A DNA stretch of 64,000 nucleotides from the NCBI GenBank assembly GCA_022885665.1, contig JAGQDJ010000014.1, forward strand, positions 310,001 to 374,000. The letters are read 5' to 3'. Positions within the stretch are counted from its first letter, which is position 1. Each line of letters starts with the position of its first letter. Positions 23,497-35,000 of the stretch are shown one piece after another. This DNA is from Triops longicaudatus. Taxonomy: Eukaryota; Arthropoda; Branchiopoda; Notostraca; Triopsidae. The position numbers and the translations under genes were made by a program. The notes under the pieces are model-generated. The model made no database searches. It was not told the DNA's origin and saw only the letters and a list, made by a program, of their open reading frames with translations.

Positions 23497-25434
23497 AAGA
23501 ACTGAAGCTCCAACCCTCCTTGACTTGTTAACTCGTCTCTCTTTCCAGAAATGAAATTTAAACGAAATTGTGTTATTTTTTATGTGTGCTTGATTTCGAT
23601 TCGTTTAGTTTACGGAATATTGAGCTTTCATCACTAATATTTTCGTTTTTTTTTGTGGGGTTAAGGGTGTGGTGACGCGAAGGGGAATTATTATTTTTTT
23701 TTAAAGTCCTTCCGTGTTTGTCAAAGAACGTTCCGACATTCCATTACTTGTTCTCACATCGCATAGCAATATGCTTTCCTCTTCACAAAATTTCAATGTT
23801 CTTTGGTGTACAAATCATAACCCGAGAATAATTACTTGGGTACTGTCTACGTAGGAAGGTAAAGCTAGGGAAGAAAAGGAGGAATGGTGTTGGAGGTTTT
23901 TAGTCGTTCGTAGGCCGTAGGAGCGTCTCAATGTTTCGTAATATTCTAATGGGAAACCTCACTATTGTAATTAGGGACATAGATGCGCTTCTTTTTGCAC
24001 TTCTCGGAACGATGTTGTGAACAGGCTGAAAAAGTTTAAAGGGGTTTCGTTAATTTCGATGTCGGAAGCTTGTTAAAGATAACTGTGAAAGTTTAAGAAG
24101 CACGGGAACTTATGAGAGGTTTCCTCCCCAATGGGACAAATTATTACAAGTATATAAGAACATGCCCGTCGTGTTTTTTAAGTGTAACAATCCCCTATGT
24201 ATAATTGCGTGAAAAAATAACCGTTTCCAGCAAGTTGAAAGTGAGTTCTGGATCATTGCTTGAGCATGCTTACACAATGGGAGGTGCTTTTGCGCAGGCA
24301 TGGGGCTACAATTAATGTGGTACGTGATGTATTGCAGCGGGTTTGGGTGGGTAGCTTATTCTGTGTATTAAAAACGGCTTTGCAAAGAGTATGGGTGAAG
24401 TAATGAGTTTTATACAGGAGACCTGTGCCGAGAATTCCAGAACGACCGGTGTTTCCAAACAGACCGTATTAAAATTTCCGGACTGAATTTTGTCCAGCTC
24501 ATTGACGCCAAGGTGTCAAAAAACTATGATGGAAGTTGTAGTCAATCATGCACTTCTGGTATAAAGTTTTATTTCTTGTGTTAGAAAAATAAATTTCTGT
24601 ACAGATTAACTAAAGATAGTGTGAACTATAAATGTTGACTGACCAAGTACAATTGTTACGTTTGGTGTTTGCAAATCTTGGAGCAAAACTATCAAATAAA
24701 ATTGTCGTCACTGCTATGTCTGTGCGTTATATAAAAATGGTGATAGTTCTGCATGCAATACTGAGTGATGCATTACTGCGATAATCTTAGACGAATCAAG
24801 GATGCGGTAGTTAGTATGTAACAGTCGGTCTTGAGAAATTCGGGAAATCAGGTTGAGAAGCAACAGAGCTGTATTACTGTTTATAAATGGTAAACGTGAG
24901 ACAAACGGCAACTAGAGTTTTCATTTCTATCTAATATCGTGCCATTATCGGAAGGAAGTCCTCGGCATTCTGAATCACTACGGTAGACGATATACAGTAT
25001 GTGAGTATGGTTTGTTGATCTACCATTGTTTGTTGCGGATTTGCCTGCTATTAGAGGAAGAAATAAAGTTTGGAATGGAACAGTGTGACGTTTGTGGAAT
25101 ATGAAGGCCAAAAAACGGTTCAACGCAATCGTCCAAATCCAGTTTTCGTTTAACGGTTTTGAAGATTTAGGCGAATACTTTATTTCACACCATAAAAATT
25201 TTGTTACCTACTAAAGTGACGTAGAATTTATTGAGCTACTGTAAAACAGTTAATTTTATTTCAACTTTAGCAGCATCGTCAGTTTCCTCGAAATCTGCAA
25301 ATGCTAGTTTCCTCAATTTTTAATCATTTAATTTTTTTACAGACAATGACTAGGGTGTTCGCGTCTTGTTAATAGCGAACATTTTCGGTGAAAAAATAAC
25401 AGCAATTACTAAAAATTAAAGCCATGAACTGGTA
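23497..25434. other. Dynamin 3' UTR and flank, no gene seen
   Basis: Contains probable dynamin polyadenylation signals (AATAAA at 24588-24593 and 24695-24700). Minus-strand frames at 24110, 24714 and 24881 have no recognisable content. Confidence 0.45.
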
Positions 25435-26427
25435 ATGAAGATGAACAACCAAGTTGGACATTTGGCCCACGCTGAATTGTGTACCGATTCTTTACATACA
25501 GGTACGTTTTTGGCCTAATTAGTGCTTTGGAACTTATCTTGCCTTAACATTCATCGCGTCCTCTACCAGTTCTTTTCTGTTATAATGTGAAGAACAGAAT
25601 GTGTCACAGAATGAAATAAACGACTTCCGTGTCCAGGTGTCCTTTTCAAAACAAAATATGTGAAGTTGTGCGTCTTCAAATTTCAGTTTGGCTTTCATTT
25701 TTATTTAGTATCATATGGACAACCTTTTACTTTATGAGCGTTTTCATTCTCGAGCTTGTTTCTTTTTTATTCATGATCACACGTGTGAATATGTTCTTGG
25801 CTGATCAGTATTTGAGTACAGAAAGTTAGTGATACACATGATTCACTTTTACAAAATAAACAAAAGAGCTCTACTTCAGATTACAGTAAAAGCTCTGTTT
25901 TGAGCACAGATTACTGACACTCTTTACAGAAGTTAGGACAAATGTTTATCATTTATAGTAAGAATCATTTAAGTAATCAAGTAAGAATCATTTATAGAAA
26001 AATTATTGCTATTTTTAATGGACATTTTCTTCCAGGGAAGTGCTGCGATTTAAATGTTCCGGAAATTGAAGTGTTGCTGTTACAAGCGCCCGTAAATGAA
26101 ACATGCGATAAAAAGACTGGATGGTTTCCACCGAGGACAGACGACGCAGTGCGACCTATTTTAACACGCTGTGTCCGAGAACAATGTTTAAAGATGACAG
26201 TAAGCCAACTTCATTTGTTTTGTCTTTAACTTTTACTAAGGAAACAAATATTTTATTGCTTTTGATTGGGAAAAGAAAACATTGAAAAACTCTTATGAAC
26301 GCGTCGATCACTGTTATTCCAGAATGAAAAAGTAGTAACTTTCAAGTTAGATAATCTACATCTAAGTAGCAAAGGTTGGTCTTTTGCATACCTTCCATGT
26401 TCGCTCGAATCCCTGCCGGGTCTTTAA
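25435..26427 (+). CDS. Tentative three-exon gene of unknown function
   Basis: Three segments join in phase: 25435-25501 (starts MKMNNQVGHLAHAELCTDSL; donor GTACGT), 26036-26199 (acceptor TCTTCCAG; includes PEIEVLLLQAP, KKTGWFPPRTDDAVRPILTR; donor GTAAGC) and 26323-26427 (acceptor TTATTCCAG), 111 residues in all. The middle exon has protein-like composition and Cys pairs. I do not recognise the product. The last exon, if read to its stop, overlaps the KCTD9-like exon on the other strand at 26392-26427; alternatively it ends at a weak donor at 26375 and the gene continues to exons I did not find. It could be part of a larger gene or chance. Confidence 0.35.
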
Positions 26428-26580
26428 AGCTACAACCACGTAATGACGCGCTTTTCACATTCGCGCACAGCATTTTCACTCCCAAAAGCTGAGCGTTGTC
26501 CAATATTGCGCCAGATAATTCAGCGCGTCCTAAGCAACACCACGACAAGTTAGCTGCTGTTAGCTGACATCCATTTTCGT
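26392..26580 (-). pseudogene. Isolated KCTD9-like pentapeptide-repeat exon
   Basis: A 189-base segment with a good acceptor (TTTATACAG) and donor (GTATGC), phase 1 at both ends, encodes A(N/E/Q)Lxx pentapeptide repeats: AANLSWCCLGRAELSGAIL, DNAQLLGVKMLCANV, SASLRGCSFKDPAGIRANME. This matches the KCTD9 pentapeptide region closely (the LxGVKMLCxN and FxDPxGxxANxEG wording). No BTB domain, upstream exon or downstream repeat exon is visible for several kb on either side of it on this strand. It is either a gene fragment copied here or one exon of a gene with very long introns. The frame is intact and the splice sites are kept. Confidence 0.6.
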
Positions 26581-27234
26581 CTGTATAAAGAAGTCGCACG
26601 ATTATATTTGAACATTAAAATCACTTGGTGAGTTGAAGAGCTGTTAAAGGCATGGACGAACTTGTACAATGTTCGTATTTTTTTTTTCGGAAATAAATAT
26701 TTATCACACGAAAATCCAGCATTTATTATTCTTACGTACATCGACAACGAAACTCCGCCCACCAGAAATGATGATCTCTGTCCGCGTAAAACAAGGATTT
26801 TTTTTTTTAAAGCCATGGACGTCCTCGAATATCCTGGCTTACCATTAGTCCTGGAATTTTGTCGTCCTATTTTTTAAACTCCCAATGTGTAAACAGAGTG
26901 TTAATAAGGGAACTTTAAATTATTGCATTGTCTGCACGGCAACATTTCAGGCTTGAATACATGATTACCAGAAAGACGTTCACTGGCAAAGAATTAGTAT
27001 ACAAAAGACTTCGCATAAAAACGCAGTAACAAAATTTTGCACACCTCATCGAGTTTGGTATATGGGAGACCATGCCAACCTAAACGGTATTCAAGTATGG
27101 GCAAAGATGCCTATTATCATCTCGTACTCCAATTAACCGAATGTTTTAAATACGCAAATTAATGTTGCGGAAATCATTCTTCTCCGCACGAGGATTCCAT
27201 ATCTGTAAGAATTATTGCGCTAGCCCTTCAAATA

Positions 27235-27590
27235 AGCGAAAAAACTGAGCTTGAATATGAAATTACACCCTCAGGGCGTCTCAGGAGCCAAAAATTTTGA
27301 AATCCCATAAGGAATAACATGGGAAAAAGTGCGATGCACATCACTGTTTCCGAGGTCTCGTTCACCCTTTCCTTTCCCTTTTCCTGCTTCCCATGGTGAT
27401 TCCTGTGGTACTCTTGGCAATTCCATTGTATTGGGATATACCAGGTACCACAGGAAGCAGGACAGGGGATATTTAGTATCTTTTCCTCGGAAAAACCAAA
27501 CTTCAAACACTGGGACTCGAACCCACAATCTCATGATCACGAGTTCAGAACTAAGACCGTTCAGCCGAATCACTTGTTAAGACTCCATGT
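27235..27590 (-). mobile_element. tRNA-derived SINE-like element
   Basis: On the minus strand the head (about 27580 to 27506) has a perfect tRNA B box (GGTTCGAGTCCCA, plus positions 27510-27522) with an A-box-like ATTCGGCTGAACGG about 40 bases before it, but it does not fold into an obvious functional tRNA. About 270 bases of non-tRNA body follow, ending CTGAGACGCCCTGAGGGTG. This is the layout of a SINE. No other copy is visible in this window, so boundaries are approximate and no target duplication was found. Confidence 0.5.
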
Positions 27591-28131
27591 TTGAAATATC
27601 AAAGCTAATTGTCATATGACCTATGCAACATCGCTGGCAACTAGTACTGTTCTTTGATTATTAATAGACTACTTTCTGGCAGGAAATTTATTCAAAATGA
27701 AATACTATACCTTATAGTCGTTCGTACAGGTTTTATTTCATTTTATACAAGTACAGGAAAGTAAACCATTATTATTTATTTTGATATCGAATACGATTAA
27801 AATCAGATACGTGATCCTTTCCCCACATATCTTTTGCTGTTTTTCTCCCTATTCGTAGTTTAGAGAATTTCTTCATTCGTACATTCACTAGCTTGGCGAC
27901 ATATGAAATTGGCGAAATAATACTATTTCAAATCCCAGCAAACAAAGAAATGCAAAGACTCAAGAGAATACGAGTAATTTCTAAAACAAGTTTTCGAAAT
28001 GGAAATTAAATATTTTCGAGAACTGATATCAATTAAGGAGTCTTCCCACGCGCCTTTCAGGCAGCTACTACGCAAGTTACTTGGCGTTTGGCAACGGATT
28101 GATCCCCTATTGAGCTTAACATGCCTACACG

Positions 28132-28192
28132 ACGTATAGCGGGGTCATAATCGCGTTAAGCGAGAGTCATAGTCTCGTAAAGCGGGGTATAC
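28132..28192. repeat. Imperfect three-copy tandem repeat of about 20 bp
   Basis: Three consecutive units share the core cGTnnAGCGnGnGTnatA: ACGTATAGCGGGGTCATAAT, then CGTTAAGCGAGAGTCATA, then CGTAAAGCGGGGTATAC. It may be a remnant of a transposon terminus (compare the GTTAACGAACG wording of the MITE at 15607), but no partner inverted repeat was found. Confidence 0.4.
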
Positions 28193-28665
28193 AGCTCTAA
28201 AAAGACCTTTAAAAATTTTGAAAATTAAGCATAAAATTTGCTCATTTTTACTGAACGGAAAATTGAAAACAATCTCTTCGTCACAATACGCTAGATTTTT
28301 TGGGAGAATTTTTGACGCTACAATTATAACAGTTGGACATGCTATTTTGAGAGTTATGCTTTGCTTTGCAAAGTTTTTGTAAACAAACGGAGAGGTATTA
28401 GCAAACCTAATGGAGTTTGGGGTACCACATATGGAGTTAAGGAACTGAAATGCATAACGTGGGTCAGAAGCCACTGGTTTTAAAAATGATCAATACATTT
28501 ACGGTATTCGCGTCTACCCACGTTCTGGGTCAATTGTACCTGGTTGCAAAGGGTAACATATTTTAGAGCAATTGCTCAAAGGTAGGCATCATGATGCTTT
28601 AAGCCAGTGTATTCAGTATTATATACTGAAAATTAACAGCAAACACAAAGCGCCAAACAAAAATG

Positions 28666-29595
28666 CTAGCGTCCAACTTGTCCAAGTTTAGTGTCAGTCT
28701 TGGGGTTTGCTGTCAAACTTTGAACTTTTACAATGCATTCGTTAATTTTTGTCTGCAAATCCCGGACGTCTTGAATGAATAGCAGCCGAAGTATCTTGGC
28801 CGCCTGGTTAAGGACATAATCTCCAGTTTCAAACCCCAATTCAGACTCGGTAATAGGAAATGGAACTCCCTAAAATCAATGCCAAACTTTAATAACAAGA
28901 AAAACTAACCCTTTCAAGTAGCACTTACTTCAGTCGTTCCATACGCAGGATTATTCAAGTTAGTTTCGTTTAGCCTTTCCTTCACAATACGGCAGACGGC
29001 CTGCAACGTAATTAAATGATCCGGATGCAGTGGTACGTTCAACAGCTCAGCCAATGATTTTACTCCCGCTTTAAATTCTGCACTCTCGACTAGAAATTAG
29101 AATACTAGTGACGACAACATGATATATTAGAGTTGAACTGATCTTACAATCCAAGTTGTCAAGAGGATTTGCTAAGTGGACCTTTGGGTCTCCTGCTTTC
29201 TGTTTTACACACAAATGCGATTTGTACTTCTCCACTGCAAAAGAAACATATTGTAACCTTAAGAACATAAATAAAACTGAACTTAAGAAAATACCATCGT
29301 CCGAAATTTCCAAACGAACTCCTTGACTCAAAAGCCAATCGGTAACTTGCGCTCTATTTTCGCTCGTATACGGACACTCCAGATCAGTCAAATATTTTGC
29401 AAACGTTTTGGGCCAATCAGGTGAATCAACCTGTCGTAAAGTATCTCTATCTTCGATTTTATACCTGCAAATAACTTGATCTTCCAACCAAAGTATCAAG
29501 TTTCTGAATTGTGACTCATCTGAAAAGCGCAAAAATGTTTTTAACTTAAAATGAGTCAGAGCTTCCTCTACCAATTTACGGTACTTATTCGTCAT
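28666..29595 (-). CDS. RTRAF: RNA transcription, translation and transport factor (C14orf166/hCLE/CGI-99 family)
   Basis: Four exons on the minus strand: 29295-29595, 29148-29234, 28929-29089, 28666-28869; 250 residues (human 244). Family wording is clear: FRNLILWLEDQVICRYKIED, SPDWPKTFAKYLTDLECPY, WLLSQGVRLEISDDVEKYK, then FKAGVKSLAELL, and at the C terminus LGFETGDYVLNQAAKILRLL and ANPKTDTKLGQVGR. Only the first 20 or so residues differ from the vertebrate start. The human protein binds RNA polymerase II, works in RNA transport granules and is part of the tRNA ligase complex with RTCB, DDX1 and FAM98. The gene faces the plus-strand gene at 30262 head to head, 666 bases apart. Confidence 0.95.
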
Positions 29596-30261
29596 ACGTC
29601 CCGTAAAAATAACGCTCTATTTTAGTCGCCTTTTTTTCAAATCGAAAGTAATTTTAGTAAAACTTTTGAACTAGTTAGCTTTAGTAGAAATAGATGAACT
29701 ATAAATAGATAAGTAAGATGAATAGATAAGTAAGAATTTTTACGAAAAAACACGATCATTTAACCTAACAAACCTAACCTAAAAATGTACGTGGCCGTAT
29801 AATGAATAAGTACCTAAATTTACCTGTAATACTAAATGCGTCAACATTTGCGTAATTTAAGGCCGTCAATTTACGCTTGAACATCATTACGAGAAGGCAA
29901 TGAGAATGCTATTGGACATACGGGTAAGGGATGAAAAAGCACAAAAGTCAAAAGAGCCCACGTAGTGCGAAGTTCATATTTTAGTAAGCCACTAGGTAGT
30001 AAGCTCTTGGAGGAAACTTTTAACAAAACGGGTGTTTGAAGGTTGCAACACCCACGAAATTTTTATTTTAGAACGATTAACGTAGGTTAAAATTGTATGT
30101 CCAAAATAAATGCATGTTAAAAACTCTCCAAAAACTCACGTAAACCCCTTCTTAAACAAAATCCTGGCTATGGGAATAAGAAGGTGGTTAACAGTGAACA
30201 ATTTAACATTAGGGGGTTCAAAATGGATGATTAGTGATTAAAATTAGATGGTTACTACGAC
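29596..30261. promoter_or_regulatory. Shared head-to-head promoter region
   Basis: This 666-base gap separates the starts of RTRAF (minus) and the two-exon gene at 30262 (plus), so it should hold both promoters, possibly one bidirectional promoter. It contains a short direct repeat around 29696-29738 (ATAGATAAGTAAGA twice). No TATA box was recognised. Confidence 0.45.
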
Positions 30262-30791
30262 ATGGGCTCTTTAATACCTACCCCGATATACACAACACCG
30301 AGTGTTGCCAAGCAACCGAAAATTGTTCTACGGGAACAAACACGTGGATACAAGGAAAATAAACACGGTCGAATGGATCACACACGCTTTGAAAATCAGA
30401 CCGTTCAGCGTCTGGAAAACGCCATAAAGCTGATTACCTTAGGTCAGTTTACTTACGTCGATTACGATGCCAACAAAGGTACTAAAAGAAGATTAATCAT
30501 TTGTATGCGTGTAGAAATCAAACTGTCATTTTTTCTTCTTCTGCAGCAAAAGAATTAGTAGAACTTAATTGGGAAATGCACTGCAGTTGTTCCACACCCT
30601 ACATTCTTGGCCATAATCAAGGAACCGCTCAACACTGCGTTGTTCCCTTCCTCGCCGACGAAAATATTCGGTTATGGGAGCTGGACGACTTACTAGTTAA
30701 CTTGCGAAATCAGCACAACCTTGACCGGTATCTTTCAATTTATAAAACACTTCCTAACAGAACTGTGACTACATCAGCCAGTAGCTTTTAA
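30262..30791 (+). CDS. Two-exon protein of unknown function
   Basis: Exons 30262-30478 and 30547-30791 join in phase (donor GTACTA, acceptor TTCTTCTTCTGCAG) to give 153 residues. Starts MGSLIPTPIYTTPSVAKQPK; the middle has RMDHTRFENQTVQRLENAIK and GQFTYVDYDANKGAKELVEL; then a Cys/His-containing piece (HCSCSTPYILGHNQGTAQHC) and LWELDDLLVNLRNQHNLDRY before a Ser-rich end. No signal peptide or membrane segment. The composition, splice sites and phase argue for a real conserved gene, but I cannot name it. Its position opposite RTRAF suggests constitutive expression. Confidence 0.7.
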
Positions 30792-32075
30792 GACAATTAA
30801 GATAAATTTGCATACTGATAATCCAGAAAGCAGTTAAAGCGCTTCGAATATGATCTTCATTTAACCGTTTATGAATACGGCCTTGACTCCGTGCAAGCAT
30901 ACCCCATACTCACTCCAAATGTCAGGATCTTCAGACCTGTATTTATTCAGATTAATTTTTGTTTTCGTTATCCAGACTGACACTGCTGATATTAGAAACC
31001 GATTCTACTGCTGTGCTTTACCAAGTGCGATCAGGCGTGAGCGATTTTACAGACTTACCTGTTACATCACGAGACAATACATCTCAACGACTTCGTCTAA
31101 AACAACGCTCTTACCTGCAGAAAAACGCCCAGAACTTTCTTTCCCAGCTTCTTAGCCCTTCGAATGTAACAAATAATGTACAAGAGAATAAAAATTAAAA
31201 ACGGAAAAAAGTAAAGATTAGATGAAAAATGAATAAGGACTTCCATGATTAAGTTTTGCAACCTTCTGCATTTTTGCTGCACTTTGTAATCTTTAATCCT
31301 GATTTCCTATTTTACAGCCCCAGGAAAAAGTTTGCCATAAAAGCCGTAGAACAACAAAACTTCCAATTCAATCCTTTCTCCTCTTTTGTCTTCCGTTAAA
31401 TTTGGCTGCAGTGATATGCTAAAGGGAGAGAAGAAAAATTGAGTATTTGGCTTCTAAAATGTTCTCCATATTTGAAAAACCATTGTTGATTGTTTCATTG
31501 ATCAAACCGTTTTTTTAAGTTGTGCCATGCATTAAATTAGGGAATTAAACAAGGGCGAAACTCTACAACACTGCCGAGGGAAGGGGGAACAAAGGGACAA
31601 ACCAGGTGGCGAAAAACGAAACAAGAGGGAAAATAAATAAATAATAATAATAAAAAAACGCTTAAGGAGACACAAGGCACTGTTTGGGATGGATTTAGGT
31701 TCAGGGGATTTCCCGTACACACGAGGGCAAAGAAACGATCTTTTTCTCCCACTTTGACATCCAATAAGAGTAAAGACAATACTAATGTTAAAAACAAGAG
31801 ACCTACAAAAAAAAGAAGAAATTCTTCTAAAAGGAAACACCTTCCATAATTATGTAGCAATTTCTTTTTTCTTAAGGCAGGCACGTAGTTGTAATCTCTA
31901 TTGCTGCTTTTTCATTTAAATTAAAAGGAAAATATCCGAGGCTGCGTCCGCTTTGCCTATTTACAAAACTTGTCTTCTGCTTTACTTTGCAACTTCTTCA
32001 GTCCCATTCGAAAACAAAATTTCCCCGATTTAAGTCCTCTTGCTTTTGATCTGCGTTGACGGTGAATCCTATTTT
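30792..32075. other. Convergent 3' flanks of the 30262 gene and PKN
   Basis: No coding signal. The right half should contain the PKN 3' untranslated region on the minus strand. It includes an AATAAATAATAATAATAAA run (31631-31650). The overlapping minus-strand frames at 31532-31884 lack domain content. Confidence 0.4.
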
Positions 32076-35000
32076 TCAACACCAGTCTGCCATGTAGGTA
32101 AAATCTTTGAACAAAGACTGATCATCTCGCGTTAAATGACGAGGGTCTTTCGGTGGCGTCAAGATTGGCTTCTCGGAGGTAAATTCCTCGTCAAAGTTGC
32201 TAACGTCCTCCATATTTCGCTACGAAAAACACAAAGAGATAAAATTTCCAATCAGGTAAAATCAATCTCAATAATACTTTAAAAACATTAACGATGAAAG
32301 TAATACACCTGTAACAGATTAAGATAACTTACAATAGTAGGCACGAAGGGTGGTTTAATTTTCCTGGCCAGCAAGTCTTCCCAATTGACCGTACGGAAGA
32401 AGGCTTGCTTTTTCACGTCTTCTGCGTCCCTTTCACTAGCTCCTAAACGGCGTTCAGGATTCTTCCTCAAAAGCTACAAGCACAATATAGAAAATCAATT
32501 AGTTTTAAATCAACAAAAATTCAAGTTTTAAGAGAACCTAAGAAAATGTTTACCCTTCTCATGATTGCAATCGCTTCCAAAGATAAAAACCGTGGATAAC
32601 GCACTTCGTCGTTAACAATGCTGTCAAAAACTTCCTCCTCATCATCTCCCGGGAACGGCGACTAGAAAATGGGAACGTTAATATGATAAACGAAGTTTAC
32701 TTCACAAATCAGCCTTACTTCGCCAACCAACATTTCGAAAATCAACACTCCCAAGCCCCACCAATCGACAGCTCGTGTGTAAGTGGGTTCTGTAAGCACT
32801 TCGGGCGCTAAAAACTCAGGCGTACCACAGAAAGTGCCTGTTCGGTCACCAAATCCCATGCCTTCTTTACACAAACCAAAATCGGCAATTTTCACATAGC
32901 CTTCCGTATCAAGCAACAGGTTGTCCAGCTTTAGATCACTGGAAAAAGAAAAAAAAAAGCATAAGTTAATACCAGTTGCCATCAGTAGGGTCACCCTAGA
33001 AGTCATATATCTGTCTGAATTACGCCCAAAGTACGGAAGGGAGCACGTAAGCATTTTATTGCCTGCCATGTACGCGTAATTCCGAAGGTTTTTATGACTT
33101 TCAGCTGACCTTGCACAACGAATAAAAGGGATGGGGTCGATTTTATGGCAAATTACCGATAGATAATTTTGTTCTCATGGAGGTATTGGAGGCCCGAAAC
33201 TACACAGGCGGCGTAAAATACAGCTCGAGGTTCTGAAAACACGTCAGCATGGATGTGCATCATTAAATCTCCACCAGCAGCGTACTCCATTACGAAACAC
33301 ACGTGTGTCTGGAAAAATAACAAAAATTTGGCATTAATATGGTATTAATTAATATGTCAGCAGAATATTATTAGAGTATATTTAGTTTTTATTGGATCTT
33401 AAAATCAGACATTTTTCGCGACTGTCAAAGCTTTTGAGCGAAGGATTTTTACGAACTCTCACCTCAGTTTGGAAACAAGAAAACAAGTTGACTAAGAAGG
33501 GGTGTCGGGTTGTATTGGCCACTTCGAAGATCCGTTTCTCCGCCAACAAGGATTCCACTTCATCCCTGGCAATAATGTCTCCCTTTTTCAAAGCTTTGAT
33601 AGCAAAATACTCTGCTGTGTTTTTATATTGAGCAAGTATGACCTGCAAATTAAAAGAGTTGTAATTCTCAATTCATTATTCATTATTTTTTTGCTGTTAT
33701 CGAACCTTTCCGAAATGGCCACGGCCCAAGACGCTAATAAACCGGAAACTGTCCAATCCCATTCCAGTAAACGCCGAATGACGCCTAGATTCGTAGGCCG
33801 AATCGCGGTAATCCAATGATCTGGCAGGTCTTCTTGGCGGGAAAACATCCTGAGCGGGTACTTGAATCGTGACCTGAAAAATCCCGATATTCTCAATCAA
33901 GCTTCAACTTCTCAATCAGAACCTTTTTAATATTCTAGCCAAACTCAAACAAAGTCATAAACTGAACTTAAAAGAATAAGTATCGTGCAAAAAAAGTAAA
34001 CCATGCCACACCCCCTTTCCAATTTCCCGTTCGGGCACCCAAACGCCCAAGGAAAAACCGTTAGACACGTGTTTCAGATCACGGAGAGAAGTTAAGCAAG
34101 ATAGACATTCAATAAAAATTCCCCAGTGCTTAATTTTTTAATGCTACCTCGTCATCAGGGAACTCAACAATAGGCTCTGCATCGACGAGACTGGTATCGT
34201 GCGCAGAGGCGGTAGCAGAAATGGCTGACACCGCTGAACTACTCAATTGCAACTCATATCCCAGGGGAAGAGAAGGAGCCAAGACAGGCGACGTGGACGA
34301 AACAGTTGGTGGTGGTGACGTTACCACTCGCGTGCTAGAAGAAGTGCCTTTGCTGTGCTGACGTTTCGTTCCACTCGTCCAACCCAGAAAAGACGGTCGC
34401 TCGGGAGTCAAATCAGTTTCATCATGCAGAAAACTGAACTGATTTAAAGCCTCCTGTCGCGCGACATTCCCAAAGTGTAACCGATACCCACGATTCAGAC
34501 AAATACACAACCCAGAACGGAAACGAAGACAGAAAAACGAAAAGAAGACCCAAGAAAAAATGCAATTAGCTAAACATAATTGCATGAAAAAGCAAACAAT
34601 ACTAAAGTAACTAAAAATAAATATGTAAACATGCAGGAAATTATTTAAAATGGCATGGCATGACATTTTTCACGACCGTAGAAAATCAGCCACTAATTAC
34701 TTTAGCAAGCTTAGAAAAGGCAAAGAAACCTGCCTACATGAAATTCAAGGTCAGTAACCACTACTGAGATCCACCCTAATCCTATAATCGCCTTAGTTAC
34801 GTAAACCAACGCCTTTTCCGGTTTTGGATAGATTTCAAACCTTTTTCCACTTTCTTCTAACCTTTTTCGAAACAAAATGCACCACTCCACCCTTCCTAAC
34901 TTGACAAAGAGTCATTCATTACACTTTGCTAACTTGACAAAAGAAACTTTACACCCCATCCGGAATTCCGATAGCAACGTAATTACATCAGTAAACCTTT

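Larger units (their letters stand above)
26581..28665. other. Gene-poor stretch with SINE-like and repeat sequence
   Basis: No supported exons. It holds the tRNA-derived element near 27235-27590 and an imperfect three-copy repeat at 28132-28192. Open frames at 26550-26816 and 28145-28474 are low in information and lack splice context. Confidence 0.45.

Noticed and set aside
27506..27580. A functional tRNA gene on the minus strand
   Set aside because: The B box is perfect but the acceptor and anticodon arms do not pair convincingly; a SINE head fits better.
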